Positions 18,812-27,780 of a stretch of 64,000 bases of DNA are shown one piece after another. Numbering within the stretch: position 1 is the stretch's first letter; each line of letters starts with the position of its first letter. The notes under the pieces were generated by a model, which made no database searches, was not told where the DNA came from, and saw only the letters and a program-made list of their open reading frames with translations. The DNA is from Flavobacterium sp. TAB 87 (GTDB lineage Bacteria > Bacteroidota > Bacteroidia > Flavobacteriales > Flavobacteriaceae), in assembly GCF_001529295.1 (NCBI RefSeq), contig NZ_LLWK01000030.1, positions 62,001-126,000 of the forward strand. The letters are read 5' to 3'. Position numbers and translations under genes: made by a program.

Positions 18812-19459
18812 TTATCTCTGAAATACATTTTTAAAATTAGATGCAATGGTAGCTTGCAACTCAATAATTGATTTATTTTTATATTTTGCTGCCAAGGCAT
18901 ATACTTCCTCGATTGATTCAGACAACGTATCCGTTTCTAAGAAAAAACGCTCGTCTGGTATCTTCTGAAAAACACTTTCTAATTCTGGGTTTTTTAGTAA
19001 GTATTTTCCAAAGGAAAGATAGAAACCGTTCGCTAGCAGTCGTTGTGCCACTTGAGTGTTTTTTGAAAAACCATGAATAATAAGCGGAACACTAATTTTT
19101 AACTTTTTTGCAATAGCAATTACCTCTTGAAAAGCGGCAACACAATGAATAATCACTGGTTTTTGATATTTTTCGGCTAATAGCAGTTGTTGTTCAAAAA
19201 CTTTTTCTTGTAGTTCAAAAGCGACTTCAATTCGTTTGTCTAAACCGCATTCTCCTAAAGCCAAACAGTTTGCAGTTTGCAGTTTTTCTTCAAGTACTAG
19301 TAGCTCAGCAGCAATTGAACTTTCTTCAATGTACCACGGATGAATTCCTATTGAATAAAAAGCTATTTTTTTATCAAATTCCTTTGGATATTGATTCACT
19401 AAATCCAAAACACCTTCTTTGACTAAAGATTGATGGGTGTGACAATTAAAAAACTGCAT
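18812..19459 (-). CDS. TatD-family metal-dependent hydrolase
   Basis: TIM-barrel metallo-hydrolase related to TatD DNases. It has 215 residues, shorter than the roughly 255-260 usual for E. coli TatD. Metal-binding motifs remain: NCHTH near residue 5, ALGECGLD, PVIIHCVAA, PLIIHGFSKN and FLETDT. The start codon overlaps the stop of the upstream DUF1684 gene by one base (TAATG), indicating translational coupling. The true substrate of this compact subgroup is not known. Confidence 0.88.
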   Translation of the reverse strand: MQFFNCHTHQSLVKEGVLDLVNQYPKEFDKKIAFYSIGIHPWYIEESSIAAELLVLEEKLQTANCLALGECGLDKRIEVAFELQEKVFEQQLLLAEKYQKPVIIHCVAAFQEVIAIAKKLKISVPLIIHGFSKNTQVAQRLLANGFYLSFGKYLLKNPELESVFQKIPDERFFLETDTLSESIEEVYALAAKYKNKSIIELQATIASNFKNVFQR

Positions 19460-20061
19460 TAGTTGTGAAATTTTTTAACGCCAGCTTCAATTGCAACATT
19501 AAGATCATTTTCTAAAGGAACAATCGGACACGAATATTTAGAATTATATGCGCAATACGGATTACAAGACTGATTAAAATCGATTACGATAGTGTCATCT
19601 TTTGGAATTTTTAAATCAATATATTTTCCTCCAATGTAACTTTCCTTTCCCGAAGTAAGATCAGAAAAAGGTAAAAACAAATGCTCCTCGTAACCTGGCT
19701 TTTTAGAAAGTTCTATATTTTGATATATACTTAATTTCAAATTCTGTTCATCGATGCTAAAATAAAGAGTGCCGTATTTAATGTACTTTGGGGTTCTTGC
19801 AGTCGAAGTGTTCATATCAAATGGCTTTTCCCCTTTTGATCTAATTAATTTTGCCGTCACGATAAATTTTTCATCAATTGAATAAAAAGCTAATCTTTGA
19901 AAATCTTTTAAATCTTCAGCCAATAGCGGGCTGGTTGCAGCATCTGCATATTCAGCATTAATTTTTGTTTGAAATCGCTGTGATTCGCTTGTACTAAATG
20001 CAGCTTGTGCCAAAGTAATTTGAGCCAGTAGAAAGAACAAAATCACAATACTTTTTTTCAT
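19459..20061 (-). CDS. DUF1684 exported protein
   Basis: Protein of 200 residues with a signal peptide (IVILFFLLAQITLAQAAF). The DUF1684 domain shows its typical C-terminal motif DFNQSCNPYCAYNSKYSCP, which contains four Cys residues that could bind metal or form disulfides. The family is widespread with no known activity. It is first in a three-gene operon with the TatD-family gene and tcdA, and is divergent from the MFS transporter gene. Confidence 0.9.
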   Translation of the reverse strand: MKKSIVILFFLLAQITLAQAAFSTSESQRFQTKINAEYADAATSPLLAEDLKDFQRLAFYSIDEKFIVTAKLIRSKGEKPFDMNTSTARTPKYIKYGTLYFSIDEQNLKLSIYQNIELSKKPGYEEHLFLPFSDLTSGKESYIGGKYIDLKIPKDDTIVIDFNQSCNPYCAYNSKYSCPIVPLENDLNVAIEAGVKKFHN

Positions 20062-20075
20062 TCTATTATTTTTAG

Positions 20076-20106
20076 CAAAAATACTTTAAAAGAAACAAAG
20101 CCACAA
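20076..20106 (-). promoter_or_regulatory. Promoter of the DUF1684-tatD-tcdA operon
   Basis: On the minus strand TATTTTTG (20076-20083) matches TAnnTTTG, and a TTG (20104-20106) stands 20 bases upstream, the usual spacing to the -33 element. The ATG is 15 bases downstream of the -7 element. Confidence 0.6.
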
Positions 20107-20129
20107 GGTTAGTGAAGTACAAACTTGTT

Positions 20130-20137
20130 TAACTTTG
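20130..20137 (+). promoter_or_regulatory. -7 element of the MFS transporter gene
   Basis: TAACTTTG is an exact TAnnTTTG match 20 bases before the ATG at 20158. It would lie inside the coding region if the upstream TTG at 20125 were used, so it favours the ATG. No good -33 match was seen. Confidence 0.5.
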
Positions 20138-20157
20138 CACCGATATTTTATGACTTA

Positions 20158-21381
20158 ATGCGAACAACTGCTTTTCAACGTTATCTTAATAATTTTCGTG
20201 GATTTTCTAGAGAAATCTGGATTTTAGCACTTATCACTTTCATCAATCGCGCAGGAACGATGGTACTTCCTTTTTTATCTAAATATCTCAAGGAAGATTT
20301 AAACTTCACTTATAATCAAGTCGGATGGATTATGGTTTGCTTTGGACTTGGCTCGATGTTGGGCTCTTGGCTGGGCGGTAAATTATCTGATAAAATTGGC
20401 TTTTACAAAATAATGGTGTTTAGTTTATTTTCTAGCGGATTGTGTCTTTTTACAATACAATACATCACTTCTTTCGCAGGATTATGTTTTGGAATGTTCG
20501 GAATTATGGTTCTTGCCGATATGTTTCGACCTGCTATGTTTGTTTCGCTCGGCGCGTACGCCAAACCCGAAAACAGAACACGAGCTTTGACCTTGGTTCG
20601 CTTGGCCGTAAACTTGGGTTTTGCTGCTGGCCCCGCTTTAGGTGGTTTAATCATTATGAACATCGGCTATAATGGTTTGTTCTGGGTAGATGGAACCTCT
20701 TGCATAGTTGCCATTACTGTTTTTGCATTATTGGTAAAAGAAAAGAAAAAGTCGGCATTTGAAAATCACGACGAAGAAAAAGCGGTTACAACATCGGTAT
20801 TTAAAGATAAAGTATTCTGGGCTTTTTTGTTTGTGAGCTTTGCTACTGCAATGATTTTTTTTCAATTGTTTACCTCTTTACCTCTGTACCACAACGAAAA
20901 ATTTGGCTTGTCTGAACTGCAGACTGGCTTATTAATGACCTTAAATGGCTTGTTAATTTTTGCACTAGAAATGCCAATTGTTGGATATCTAGTCAGAAAA
21001 GACAGCTCTAAAATTAAAATTGTTTTGTGGGGAACTTTTTTAATGGCAACTAGTTTTTACACTTTACTTTTTAATTTTTGGGCAGGAATGCTTGTAATTG
21101 CCATGATCTTGATTTCTATAGGAGAAATTTTTGCTTTTCCATTTGCCAATGCTTTTGCTTTAAGTCGTGCTCCAAAAGGACAAGAGGGTCGCTACATGGC
21201 ATTGTACACTATGAGCTTTAGCTTGGCACATATTGTTAGCTCGAAAGTTGGATTCGAAATTATTGCAGATCTTGGCTATCAAGCGAACTGGTTTTTTATG
21301 GGAACCTTGGGATTAATAGCGGTTGCTTGCTGCTATTGGGTTCAAAACTTATTGAGATCGGAGAAACAAATTTTTAAATAA
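20158..21381 (+). CDS. MFS transporter
   Basis: Major-facilitator membrane transporter with about 12 helices, 407 residues from the chosen ATG. The loop between helices 2 and 3 has the MFS motif GSWLGGKLSDKIGFYK, and VRLAVNLGFAAGPALGG is the helix 5 motif of the DHA-type drug/proton antiporters. A central cytoplasmic loop (KEKKKSAFENHDEEK) separates the halves. An in-frame TTG at 20125 would extend the protein by 11 residues but would contain the promoter element. The substrate is unknown. It ends just before a strong terminator and converges on the helicase gene. Confidence 0.9.
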   Translation: MRTTAFQRYLNNFRGFSREIWILALITFINRAGTMVLPFLSKYLKEDLNFTYNQVGWIMVCFGLGSMLGSWLGGKLSDKIGFYKIMVFSLFSSGLCLFTIQYITSFAGLCFGMFGIMVLADMFRPAMFVSLGAYAKPENRTRALTLVRLAVNLGFAAGPALGGLIIMNIGYNGLFWVDGTSCIVAITVFALLVKEKKKSAFENHDEEKAVTTSVFKDKVFWAFLFVSFATAMIFFQLFTSLPLYHNEKFGLSELQTGLLMTLNGLLIFALEMPIVGYLVRKDSSKIKIVLWGTFLMATSFYTLLFNFWAGMLVIAMILISIGEIFAFPFANAFALSRAPKGQEGRYMALYTMSFSLAHIVSSKVGFEIIADLGYQANWFFMGTLGLIAVACCYWVQNLLRSEKQIFK

Positions 21382-21384
21382 AAA

Positions 21385-21417
21385 ATACCATTCGATATTT
21401 ATTATATCGAATGGTAT
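21385..21417. terminator. Strong hairpin between convergent MFS and helicase genes
   Basis: A perfect 14-bp stem: ATACCATTCGATAT (21385-21398), a five-base loop, and its complement at 21404-21417. A-rich and T-rich flanks suit termination from both sides. Confidence 0.8.
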
Positions 21418-21436
21418 CTAATTTATTCTTCTCTTT

Positions 21437-22765
21437 TTATTCTTCTCTTTTTATTACTTTCCGAGCTACTTCAATTTTAAATTTTTTGCCCTTCATTTTT
21501 TCGTCTCTGACATTTTTTAGCAAATCTTGTACTTTATTAAATCTGACTGCTGCAAACGAAATAAAATCTTTGACTTCTATTAAACCTAAATCTCCTTTTT
21601 CTAGATTCCCTTTTTGAGAAAAGAAACCAACAATATCAATTTTATTTAATTTATTTTTCTTTCCACCACTAACGTATATGGTCTGAAATTCGGGTGGTTT
21701 TGGTAAAGTAGTGGCAGCACTTACATCCATCACATCCATTTTATAATCAACGTAGTCCAGCTTTTTTTCACTTTCGTGAATTAATACATACGCTGTCCCT
21801 TTTGCTTGCATACGAGCAGTACGACCATTTCTATGAGTGAATTCTTCTTCTTTTAAAGGCAAGTGGTAATGAATAACATGTTTCATCTCTGGAATATCCA
21901 AGCCTCGCGAAGCCAAATCAGTCGTAATTAAATAACTCATGCTACCATTTCTAAACTGAATCAATGCGCGTTCTCTTTCGTCTTGGTCCATGCCGCCATG
22001 ATAATACGTCGAATAAATGCCTTTTTCGTTTAAAGTGTCGCTAATGCGCTCTGCAGCGTCGCGGTGATTGCAAAAAACTATCGCTGCTTCTGATTTTAAA
22101 GAACAAATCAAATTAAATAGGGATCCCAATTTATCCTTATCCTTTGATACCACTAACTTTGTAGAGAGATTGATTTTCTCTTCCTCAGTCAAGAAGTCCA
22201 AGACGGTAGGATTGATGACTCTTGTATATTTTGGAATTTCGATATCAGAAGTAGCAGAAACCAAAACACGTTTGTTTAGTTTGCTCAATTTTCCGATGAT
22301 AAAAGACATTTGTTCGTGAAATCCTAATTGCAACGACTTATCAAATTCATCTAAAATTAAAGTCTGAATTTTATCTGTTCTAAACGTTTCTCTGTCGATA
22401 TGATCTGCGATTCTTCCTGGCGTGCCAATTAAAACTGCTGGCGGATTACTTAAGTTCTTAATTTCGGTATCGATCGAGTGGCCTCCGTAACAAATATTGA
22501 CTTTGTAATCGGTTGCCATTTTTTTCCATACTTGCTCAATTTGCAATCCCAATTCTCGTGAAGGAACCAAAATTAAACATTGTACCGATAAAATTTCTGG
22601 TTGTAATAACTGTAAAACAGGTAATAAAAAAGCTAAGGTTTTACCCGAGCCCGTTGGAGATAACAATAACGTATTGTTGTCATTCAAGATCGTATCTTGA
22701 GCAACTTCTTGCATTTTATTCAGGTTTGAAATCCCTAAATTAGAAAGTATATTTTTTGTATTCAT
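21437..22765 (-). CDS. DEAD-box RNA helicase, DbpA-like
   Basis: ATP-dependent RNA helicase, probably in ribosome assembly or RNA turnover. The 442-residue protein has all core motifs: Q motif (LNKMQEVAQDTI), motif I SPTGSGKT, Ia PSRELGLQ, Ib GTPGRIADH, motif II as DEFD rather than DEAD, III SATSD, V TDLASRGLDIP and VI HRNGRTARM. A C-terminal DbpA-type RNA-binding domain covers about residues 360-442 (TIYVSGGKKNKLNKIDIVG). The motif II variant DEFD is unusual but keeps the catalytic Asp-Glu. The promoter element lies almost on the start codon, so the mRNA may be leaderless. Confidence 0.92.
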   Translation of the reverse strand: MNTKNILSNLGISNLNKMQEVAQDTILNDNNTLLLSPTGSGKTLAFLLPVLQLLQPEILSVQCLILVPSRELGLQIEQVWKKMATDYKVNICYGGHSIDTEIKNLSNPPAVLIGTPGRIADHIDRETFRTDKIQTLILDEFDKSLQLGFHEQMSFIIGKLSKLNKRVLVSATSDIEIPKYTRVINPTVLDFLTEEEKINLSTKLVVSKDKDKLGSLFNLICSLKSEAAIVFCNHRDAAERISDTLNEKGIYSTYYHGGMDQDERERALIQFRNGSMSYLITTDLASRGLDIPEMKHVIHYHLPLKEEEFTHRNGRTARMQAKGTAYVLIHESEKKLDYVDYKMDVMDVSAATTLPKPPEFQTIYVSGGKKNKLNKIDIVGFFSQKGNLEKGDLGLIEVKDFISFAAVRFNKVQDLLKNVRDEKMKGKKFKIEVARKVIKREE

Positions 22766-22769
22766 GCGA

Positions 22770-22777
22770 CAAAGGTA
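22770..22777 (-). promoter_or_regulatory. -7 element directly before the helicase start
   Basis: The minus strand reads TACCTTTG, an exact TAnnTTTG match, with only four bases between its end and the ATG. Transcription beginning about 6-7 bases after the motif would start at or next to the A of the start codon. Confidence 0.5.
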
Positions 22778-22819
22778 AAAGATTCTGTGAAGAAACTAAT
22801 GTCTAATTTTTTAAAATAA

Positions 22820-22846
22820 AAAATGGGGTTTAGAAAACCCCATTTT
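22820..22846 (-). terminator. Terminator after the response regulator gene
   Basis: Perfect 12-bp stem around AAATGGGGTTT / AAACCCCATTT with a three-base loop (22832-22834), followed by T residues on the minus strand. Confidence 0.85.
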
Positions 22847-22870
22847 AAAATATAATAGTTAAAGCGAAAC

Positions 22871-23587
22871 TTAAACAGTCACTTTGTTTTTTACAACTAA
22901 TCTAAAACCTTCACCGTGAATGTTTAAAATTTCAACGTTTTCATCCGGTTTTAAGTATTTTCTAAGCTTAGCAATATAAACGTCCATACTTCTTGAAGTA
23001 AAGTAGTTATCATCTCTCCAAATTTTTGTCAAAGCTAATTCTCGTGGCATTAAGTCATTCTCATGTAAAATAAGCATTTTCAATAACTCATTTTCTTTCG
23101 GAGACAATTTAGTTGGCTCATCCGTATCAAAGGTTAAAAATCTCAATTTTGAATTCAAATGGAATCTCCCAATATTAAATTCGAACTGTACTTGTTCTGT
23201 TTTGATGTCAGATGATTTTCTTTGAATAATTGCTTTAATTTTCATCAATAAAACTTCTGAATCAAAAGGCTTATTCAAGTAATCGTCAGCACCAGCTTTA
23301 TATCCTTTCAACACATCCTCTTTCATAGATTTTGCAGTTAAAAAAATAATTGGCACTTCGCTATTTTTTTCACGAATTTCCTTTGCTAATGTATAACCAT
23401 CTTTATACGGCATCATCACATCCAAAATACAAAGATCGTATACATCTTTTTTGAATTTTTCAAATCCTTCCATACCATTCTTTGCCAGAGTAACGTCAAA
23501 GTCATTCAACATTAAGTAGTCTTTAAGAACCGCTCCAAAATTAAGATCATCTTCTACTAAAAGTATTCTTTTATTGTTATTTTCCAT
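22871..23587 (-). CDS. rprY: OmpR-family response regulator, RprY-like
   Basis: DNA-binding response regulator of 238 residues: receiver domain (about 5-122) with acidic pocket VEDD, phospho-acceptor Asp56 (LDVMMP), conserved Thr (FLTAKS) and Lys (NKPF), then an OmpR-type winged helix (about 135-235; LSPKENELLKML and SRSMDVYIAKLRKYL). It begins four bases after the sensor-kinase gene ends, a standard pair. The overall build matches RprX/RprY of Bacteroides; the symbol is given by that likeness and the regulon here is unknown. A terminator follows. Confidence 0.88.
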   Translation of the reverse strand: MENNNKRILLVEDDLNFGAVLKDYLMLNDFDVTLAKNGMEGFEKFKKDVYDLCILDVMMPYKDGYTLAKEIREKNSEVPIIFLTAKSMKEDVLKGYKAGADDYLNKPFDSEVLLMKIKAIIQRKSSDIKTEQVQFEFNIGRFHLNSKLRFLTFDTDEPTKLSPKENELLKMLILHENDLMPRELALTKIWRDDNYFTSRSMDVYIAKLRKYLKPDENVEILNIHGEGFRLVVKNKVTV

Positions 23588-23591
23588 AATA

Positions 23592-25175
23592 TTAATTTAT
23601 TAGTGGTATTTTTATTATAAAGGTACTACCCTTCCCTTTTTCGCTTTCTACATAGACTTGACCATTATGATCTTCTACTATTCTTTTTACGTACGACAGT
23701 CCTAAACCGTGTCCTTTTACGTTATGTAAATCTCCTGTATGTTCTCTATAAAACTTTTCAAAAACGCGCTTCTGAGCAACTTTACTCATCCCTTGACCGT
23801 TATCTTTGATTTTTATCAGAATCATGTCTTTAACATTTTCTGTGAAAATTTGAATCTCAGGAACAGTTGGCGTGTATTTTATTGCATTTTCTAAAATATT
23901 TACGATCACGTTTGTAAAATGTACTTCGTTAACCAAAGCAGTTGTTCTCAAAGCACCAAAATTCGTACTTACTTTTCCGTGTCTGTCTTCTAATATTAAG
24001 CTTACATGCTCAATAGCATCATTAATAATATCTTCAATATTAACAGGATCTTTTGTAATGTCTAATTCTCGCTTCTCTAATTTAGATATACGCAAAACGT
24101 TTTCTACTTGCGCATGCATTCGCTTATTTTCATCACGAATCATCTGTAAGTACCTAAAAACCTTTTCTTTATCATCTATAATCTTCGGATTCTTAATCGC
24201 ATCCAAAGCTAAATTGATCGTTGCAATGGGTGTTTTAAACTCATGCGTCATGTTATTGATAAAATCTGTTTTAATCTCATCAATATGACGTTGTCGGATC
24301 AACTGATTTAATGCACTAGAGTACGCGATTATTATGATTAATGTAAAAATAATTGACAGTATTGTAATACTAACTAACTCCGATAATAAGAATCGTTTTT
24401 TATGAGGAAACGTGACCATCAACTCATATTTACTATTTCCTTCATTATCAGTAAATACTGGAATGGTATAGGTTAAATCCCTAATAAACGCAAAATTGGA
24501 CGATTTTATTTTAGTAGCAATTCCACTACTGTAAATGCCAAATTCAAATTTTGTCTTTACTCCGTACTCTTCTAATTGTTTCTTCAATAATTTTTGAACT
24601 CTATCTGATGAAACTCTTTCATTAATTGGCATTGCAGAAGCAATGTCTTTATAGAAAATTTCGAACTGCGCATTATCTAATATTTCTAAGTTACCCGATT
24701 TCTCAATCTTCACATCTGGAATAACACTTACATCAAGAGAAGAATTATCTATTGAATTGTCATTAAAAACTTCGGTAACCCGCTTAGAGCTAAAGTTTTT
24801 GAATCGTTCATTATTAAATCTTTTGTCAAAGAGCGAGCCGTTGATTTTGTAATCCTCGGTTATAATGCTATTGGAGTAAACAATAGTTTTATTGGTCTTT
24901 CTGTTTTTTTGAATATAAAAAAATTCAGACAAATCATCTCGCTGAGGCAATTTTCCTGTACTGTCTTTTATGTGGTTGTACTTGTCGTAAAAACTATAAG
25001 CTTCTTGCTGTTGTAACTTTTGCGCAACTTCTCCAATAACCTGTTTTACATGAAATTTGAATTGTTCGTCATTGTTTTGAAACGAATTATTAAACCAATA
25101 AACCTGAACTAGTATAATTCCTATTAAAGAGAGACTCATTAATAGCACTAGTATTCTAAAAAATAATTTATTCAT
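23592..25175 (-). CDS. rprX: Sensor histidine kinase, RprX-like
   Basis: Membrane histidine kinase of 527 residues. One membrane helix at about 7-28, a periplasmic sensor region (about 30-260), a second helix at about 263-287, then the HisKA domain with phospho-acceptor His311 (MTHEFKTPIAT) and an HATPase domain with N box (NILENAIKYTP), DNGQGM and GHGLGLSYVK. The periplasmic part has no recognisable ligand-binding fold. It precedes its response regulator by four bases and follows coaE by 59 bases. Confidence 0.9.
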   Translation of the reverse strand: MNKLFFRILVLLMSLSLIGIILVQVYWFNNSFQNNDEQFKFHVKQVIGEVAQKLQQQEAYSFYDKYNHIKDSTGKLPQRDDLSEFFYIQKNRKTNKTIVYSNSIITEDYKINGSLFDKRFNNERFKNFSSKRVTEVFNDNSIDNSSLDVSVIPDVKIEKSGNLEILDNAQFEIFYKDIASAMPINERVSSDRVQKLLKKQLEEYGVKTKFEFGIYSSGIATKIKSSNFAFIRDLTYTIPVFTDNEGNSKYELMVTFPHKKRFLLSELVSITILSIIFTLIIIIAYSSALNQLIRQRHIDEIKTDFINNMTHEFKTPIATINLALDAIKNPKIIDDKEKVFRYLQMIRDENKRMHAQVENVLRISKLEKRELDITKDPVNIEDIINDAIEHVSLILEDRHGKVSTNFGALRTTALVNEVHFTNVIVNILENAIKYTPTVPEIQIFTENVKDMILIKIKDNGQGMSKVAQKRVFEKFYREHTGDLHNVKGHGLGLSYVKRIVEDHNGQVYVESEKGKGSTFIIKIPLIN

Positions 25176-25234
25176 AGAAACAAAATTAATATTTTAACAT
25201 TATACAGAATAATGCATTAACCAAATATTAACAT

Positions 25235-25831
25235 TTAAGAATCATTTTGTTTAATATCTAAAATTTTAAGAATTTTAACAATTTCTTGTTTTACCGCAAC
25301 TATATCAATGTTATTGATTACAAAATTGCTTTTTTCGGAACGTTGTAGGTCATTCCATTGCATATTTATCCGATTTAAAACTTCCTCCTTTGACGAATTA
25401 TCTCTTTGCATAACCCGTTGAATTCTAACATCCACTGGAGCATTTACGGTAATTATGTAATCACAATCCCTATAACGTCCACTTTCAAACAAAATAGCTG
25501 CTTCATAAATGACATATAATTGATCATTATGGCCCAACAACCACTTTTCAAAATGCTTTTTTACTGCGGGATGTACAATTTCGTTCAACAGTTTTAGTTT
25601 TTCAGCATCATTAAAAACAATGGCGGCCAATTTGGCTCTATTTAGTTTTCCATCGTCAAAAATACTGCTGCCGAACTTTTTAAAAATAGCCGAGACAAGT
25701 TCTTCTGACTGCATTAACTGCTTTGCTTCATCGTCTGCAATGTAGATTGGAATGCCATATTCGGCAAACATTTTAGCAATCGTGGTTTTGCCACTTCCAA
25801 TTCCTCCCGTCAAACCGATTATTTTTGTCAT
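25235..25831 (-). CDS. coaE: Dephospho-CoA kinase
   Basis: Last step of coenzyme A synthesis: phosphorylates the 3'-OH of dephospho-CoA with ATP. Typical length of 198 residues. P-loop GLTGGIGSGKTTIAK at the N-terminus, DDEAKQLM, and the lid-region IVHPAVKKHFEKWL and RVMQRDNSSKEEVLNRI are as expected. It starts one base after the glycosyltransferase stop codon. The earlier CoA gene coaBC is in a separate operon in this window. Confidence 0.95.
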   Translation of the reverse strand: MTKIIGLTGGIGSGKTTIAKMFAEYGIPIYIADDEAKQLMQSEELVSAIFKKFGSSIFDDGKLNRAKLAAIVFNDAEKLKLLNEIVHPAVKKHFEKWLLGHNDQLYVIYEAAILFESGRYRDCDYIITVNAPVDVRIQRVMQRDNSSKEEVLNRINMQWNDLQRSEKSNFVINNIDIVAVKQEIVKILKILDIKQNDS

Positions 25832-25832
25832 A

Positions 25833-26831
25833 TTATATTCTGAAAAATAAATTAGGAAAAGCTTCTTGCGGTTTCTTTCTTAAAACAATTACCTTAATAA
25901 AGGATTCTAAAAAACCAACTCCGTAACCGTAAAATTGTTTCCATACTGCCACAACTGAAAGTGCCCCAATTTTTAAACTTTTATTTTTAAAAGTAGAAAC
26001 CAGAAAAATAAATACAAAATAGACAAAATACAATTGCAGCAACCAATCGTGATTGATGAGCATTAAAAACGCGGCAACAACCAACCCAATAATAAAAATT
26101 GTTGGAAAAAAGAACGTAATTTTACTGTACTTTGGGTACCAACTGTTTAAAATAGGTCGCGCTTTGCCAAATTTATTTACTTGAATACTAAATTTTTCCC
26201 AGTCAATTCTGCGTTTGTGATACACATAGGCATCTGAAAAAAGTCTAGTTTCAAAACCTAAGTTCCACAACCGAATAGTCAAATCTGGGTCTTCGCCTGG
26301 GTGAATATTTCCAAATCCGCTAGATGCTTCAAATGCTTTTTTAGACAATCCCATATTAAAACTACGGGGCTGAAATTTTCCTATTTTTTCAGAACCTCCT
26401 CTTATTCCGCCTGTTGTTAAAAAGGAAGTCATCGCAAAATTGATCGCTTTTTGAATATCCGAAAAACTATCTAACGCTCTATCTGGACCACCAAAACAAT
26501 CAACATAATTGTCATTTAAAGCTTTCTCAACTTCTAATAAATAAGTGGACGGAATAATACAGTCCGAATCAAAGATGATAAAATAATCACCTTGTGCTTT
26601 TTCCATTCCGAAATTCCGAGAAGCACCAGGTCCTGAATTCTCTTTAAAATAATACGAAATTTTCAGTTTATTCGAATACTTTTCGGCTATTTCCAAACAG
26701 GGAATTGTCGAGCCATCTTCTACCAAAACTACCTCAAATGGTTTAGAATATTCACTTGATGATAAACTTTGTAAAAGCTCATCTACCTCGTCAGGACGAT
26801 TGTAAACAGGAATAATTAAGGAGAAAAACAT
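25833..26831 (-). CDS. Family 2 glycosyltransferase, membrane-anchored
   Basis: GT-A fold glycosyltransferase of 332 residues: N-terminal LIIPVYNRPDEVDELL, VEDGST, and the metal-binding DSDC (FDSDCIIP) motif for a nucleotide-sugar donor. GGPDRAL, NMGLSKKAFE and GEDPDLTIRLW follow. Two membrane helices at the C-terminus (about 245-290) and a basic tail anchor it in the inner membrane, so it probably acts on cell-envelope polysaccharide or lipid-linked sugar. It is the first gene of an apparent operon with coaE and the RprX/Y pair. Acceptor and donor are unknown. Confidence 0.9.
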   Translation of the reverse strand: MFFSLIIPVYNRPDEVDELLQSLSSSEYSKPFEVVLVEDGSTIPCLEIAEKYSNKLKISYYFKENSGPGASRNFGMEKAQGDYFIIFDSDCIIPSTYLLEVEKALNDNYVDCFGGPDRALDSFSDIQKAINFAMTSFLTTGGIRGGSEKIGKFQPRSFNMGLSKKAFEASSGFGNIHPGEDPDLTIRLWNLGFETRLFSDAYVYHKRRIDWEKFSIQVNKFGKARPILNSWYPKYSKITFFFPTIFIIGLVVAAFLMLINHDWLLQLYFVYFVFIFLVSTFKNKSLKIGALSVVAVWKQFYGYGVGFLESFIKVIVLRKKPQEAFPNLFFRI

Positions 26832-26879
26832 ATGCGATAATTGGTATTATTTATTAGAATAATTTACTAAAATTTAGCG

Positions 26880-26887
26880 CAAAGATA
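26880..26887 (-). promoter_or_regulatory. -7 element before the glycosyltransferase gene
   Basis: The minus strand reads TATCTTTG, an exact TAnnTTTG match, 48 bases before the ATG. A clear -33 element was not seen. Confidence 0.45.
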
Positions 26888-26901
26888 GGATATATCATAA
26901 A

Positions 26902-26931
26902 AAAACCATCACCTAAAAAGATGATGGTTTT
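26902..26931 (-). terminator. Terminator after fabI
   Basis: Perfect 10-bp stem AAAACCATCA / TGATGGTTTT with a ten-base loop (26912-26921), followed by T residues on the minus strand. Confidence 0.8.
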
Positions 26932-26954
26932 GTTGCAAAAAATATATTTTATTA

Positions 26955-27764
26955 CTATTTAGTAAAGTCTTCTAAAATCGCTTGACTTACTCCCATGTTT
27001 GAGAATCCTCCGTCGTGATACAGATTCTGTAAGGTAACTTTCTTAGTTAGATCAGAAAACATAGAAACAATGTAATTGGCACAATCTAAAGCAGATGCGT
27101 TTCCTAACGGCGCCATTTTTTCAGAAAAAGAAATAAACTCATCAAATCCTTTTACTCCATTTCCAGCTCTTGTTGGCGTTGGAGATTGCGATATCGTATT
27201 GACACGCACTTTTTTATCTCTACCAAAAAAATAACCAAAGCTACGTGCTACTGATTCTAAATAGGCTTTGTTATCTGCCATGTCATTGTAATCAGGAAAA
27301 ACACGTTGAGCAGCCATGTAACTCAGTCCAATAATACTTCCCCATTCGTTCATTGCATCTTTTTTATACAAAACCTGCATCACCTTGTGAAAAGAAAGGG
27401 CCGAAACCTCCCACCCTTTTTGAGTGAAATCGTAATTCTCATCCGTATAATGATTGCCTTTTCTAACATTGACAGACATACCGATAGAGTGCAATACAAA
27501 ATCGATTTTACCTCCCAAAATTTCAACCGCTTGATCAGCTAAATTTTCTAAATCTGTTACAGATGTAACGTCCGCTGGAACCACTTTTGAGTTGGTTTTT
27601 ATAGCCAACGCATCAATAGAACCCAAACGCATTGCGGCAGGAGAATTCGTTAAAACAAATATACCACCTTCTTCAAAAACGCGCTCAGCTGTTTTCCATG
27701 CGATAGAATTTTCATCCAATGCACCAAAAATAATACCTCTTTTTCCCTTTAGTAAATTATACAT
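26955..27764 (-). CDS. fabI: Enoyl-ACP reductase, FabI type
   Basis: NADH-dependent reductase of the last step of each fatty-acid elongation cycle. It has 269 residues with an SDR fold. The catalytic Tyr-X6-Lys is present as YNDMADNK (Tyr159, Lys166), and the nucleotide-binding FGALDENSIAW and LHSIGMS match the FabI group. It begins 16 bases after fabV, which encodes an unrelated enoyl reductase with the same reaction, and is followed by a terminator. Confidence 0.95.
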   Translation of the reverse strand: MYNLLKGKRGIIFGALDENSIAWKTAERVFEEGGIFVLTNSPAAMRLGSIDALAIKTNSKVVPADVTSVTDLENLADQAVEILGGKIDFVLHSIGMSVNVRKGNHYTDENYDFTQKGWEVSALSFHKVMQVLYKKDAMNEWGSIIGLSYMAAQRVFPDYNDMADNKAYLESVARSFGYFFGRDKKVRVNTISQSPTPTRAGNGVKGFDEFISFSEKMAPLGNASALDCANYIVSMFSDLTKKVTLQNLYHDGGFSNMGVSQAILEDFTK

Positions 27765-27780
27765 TGTTGTTTTTTTCGAA

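Noticed and set aside
20125..20157. TTG start for the MFS transporter
   Set aside because: It would place the -7 promoter element inside the coding region; the ATG at 20158 is better.
23872..24288. Plus-strand frame of 138 codons within the sensor kinase gene
   Set aside because: It is antisense to the HisKA/HATPase region, which is clearly the coding strand.
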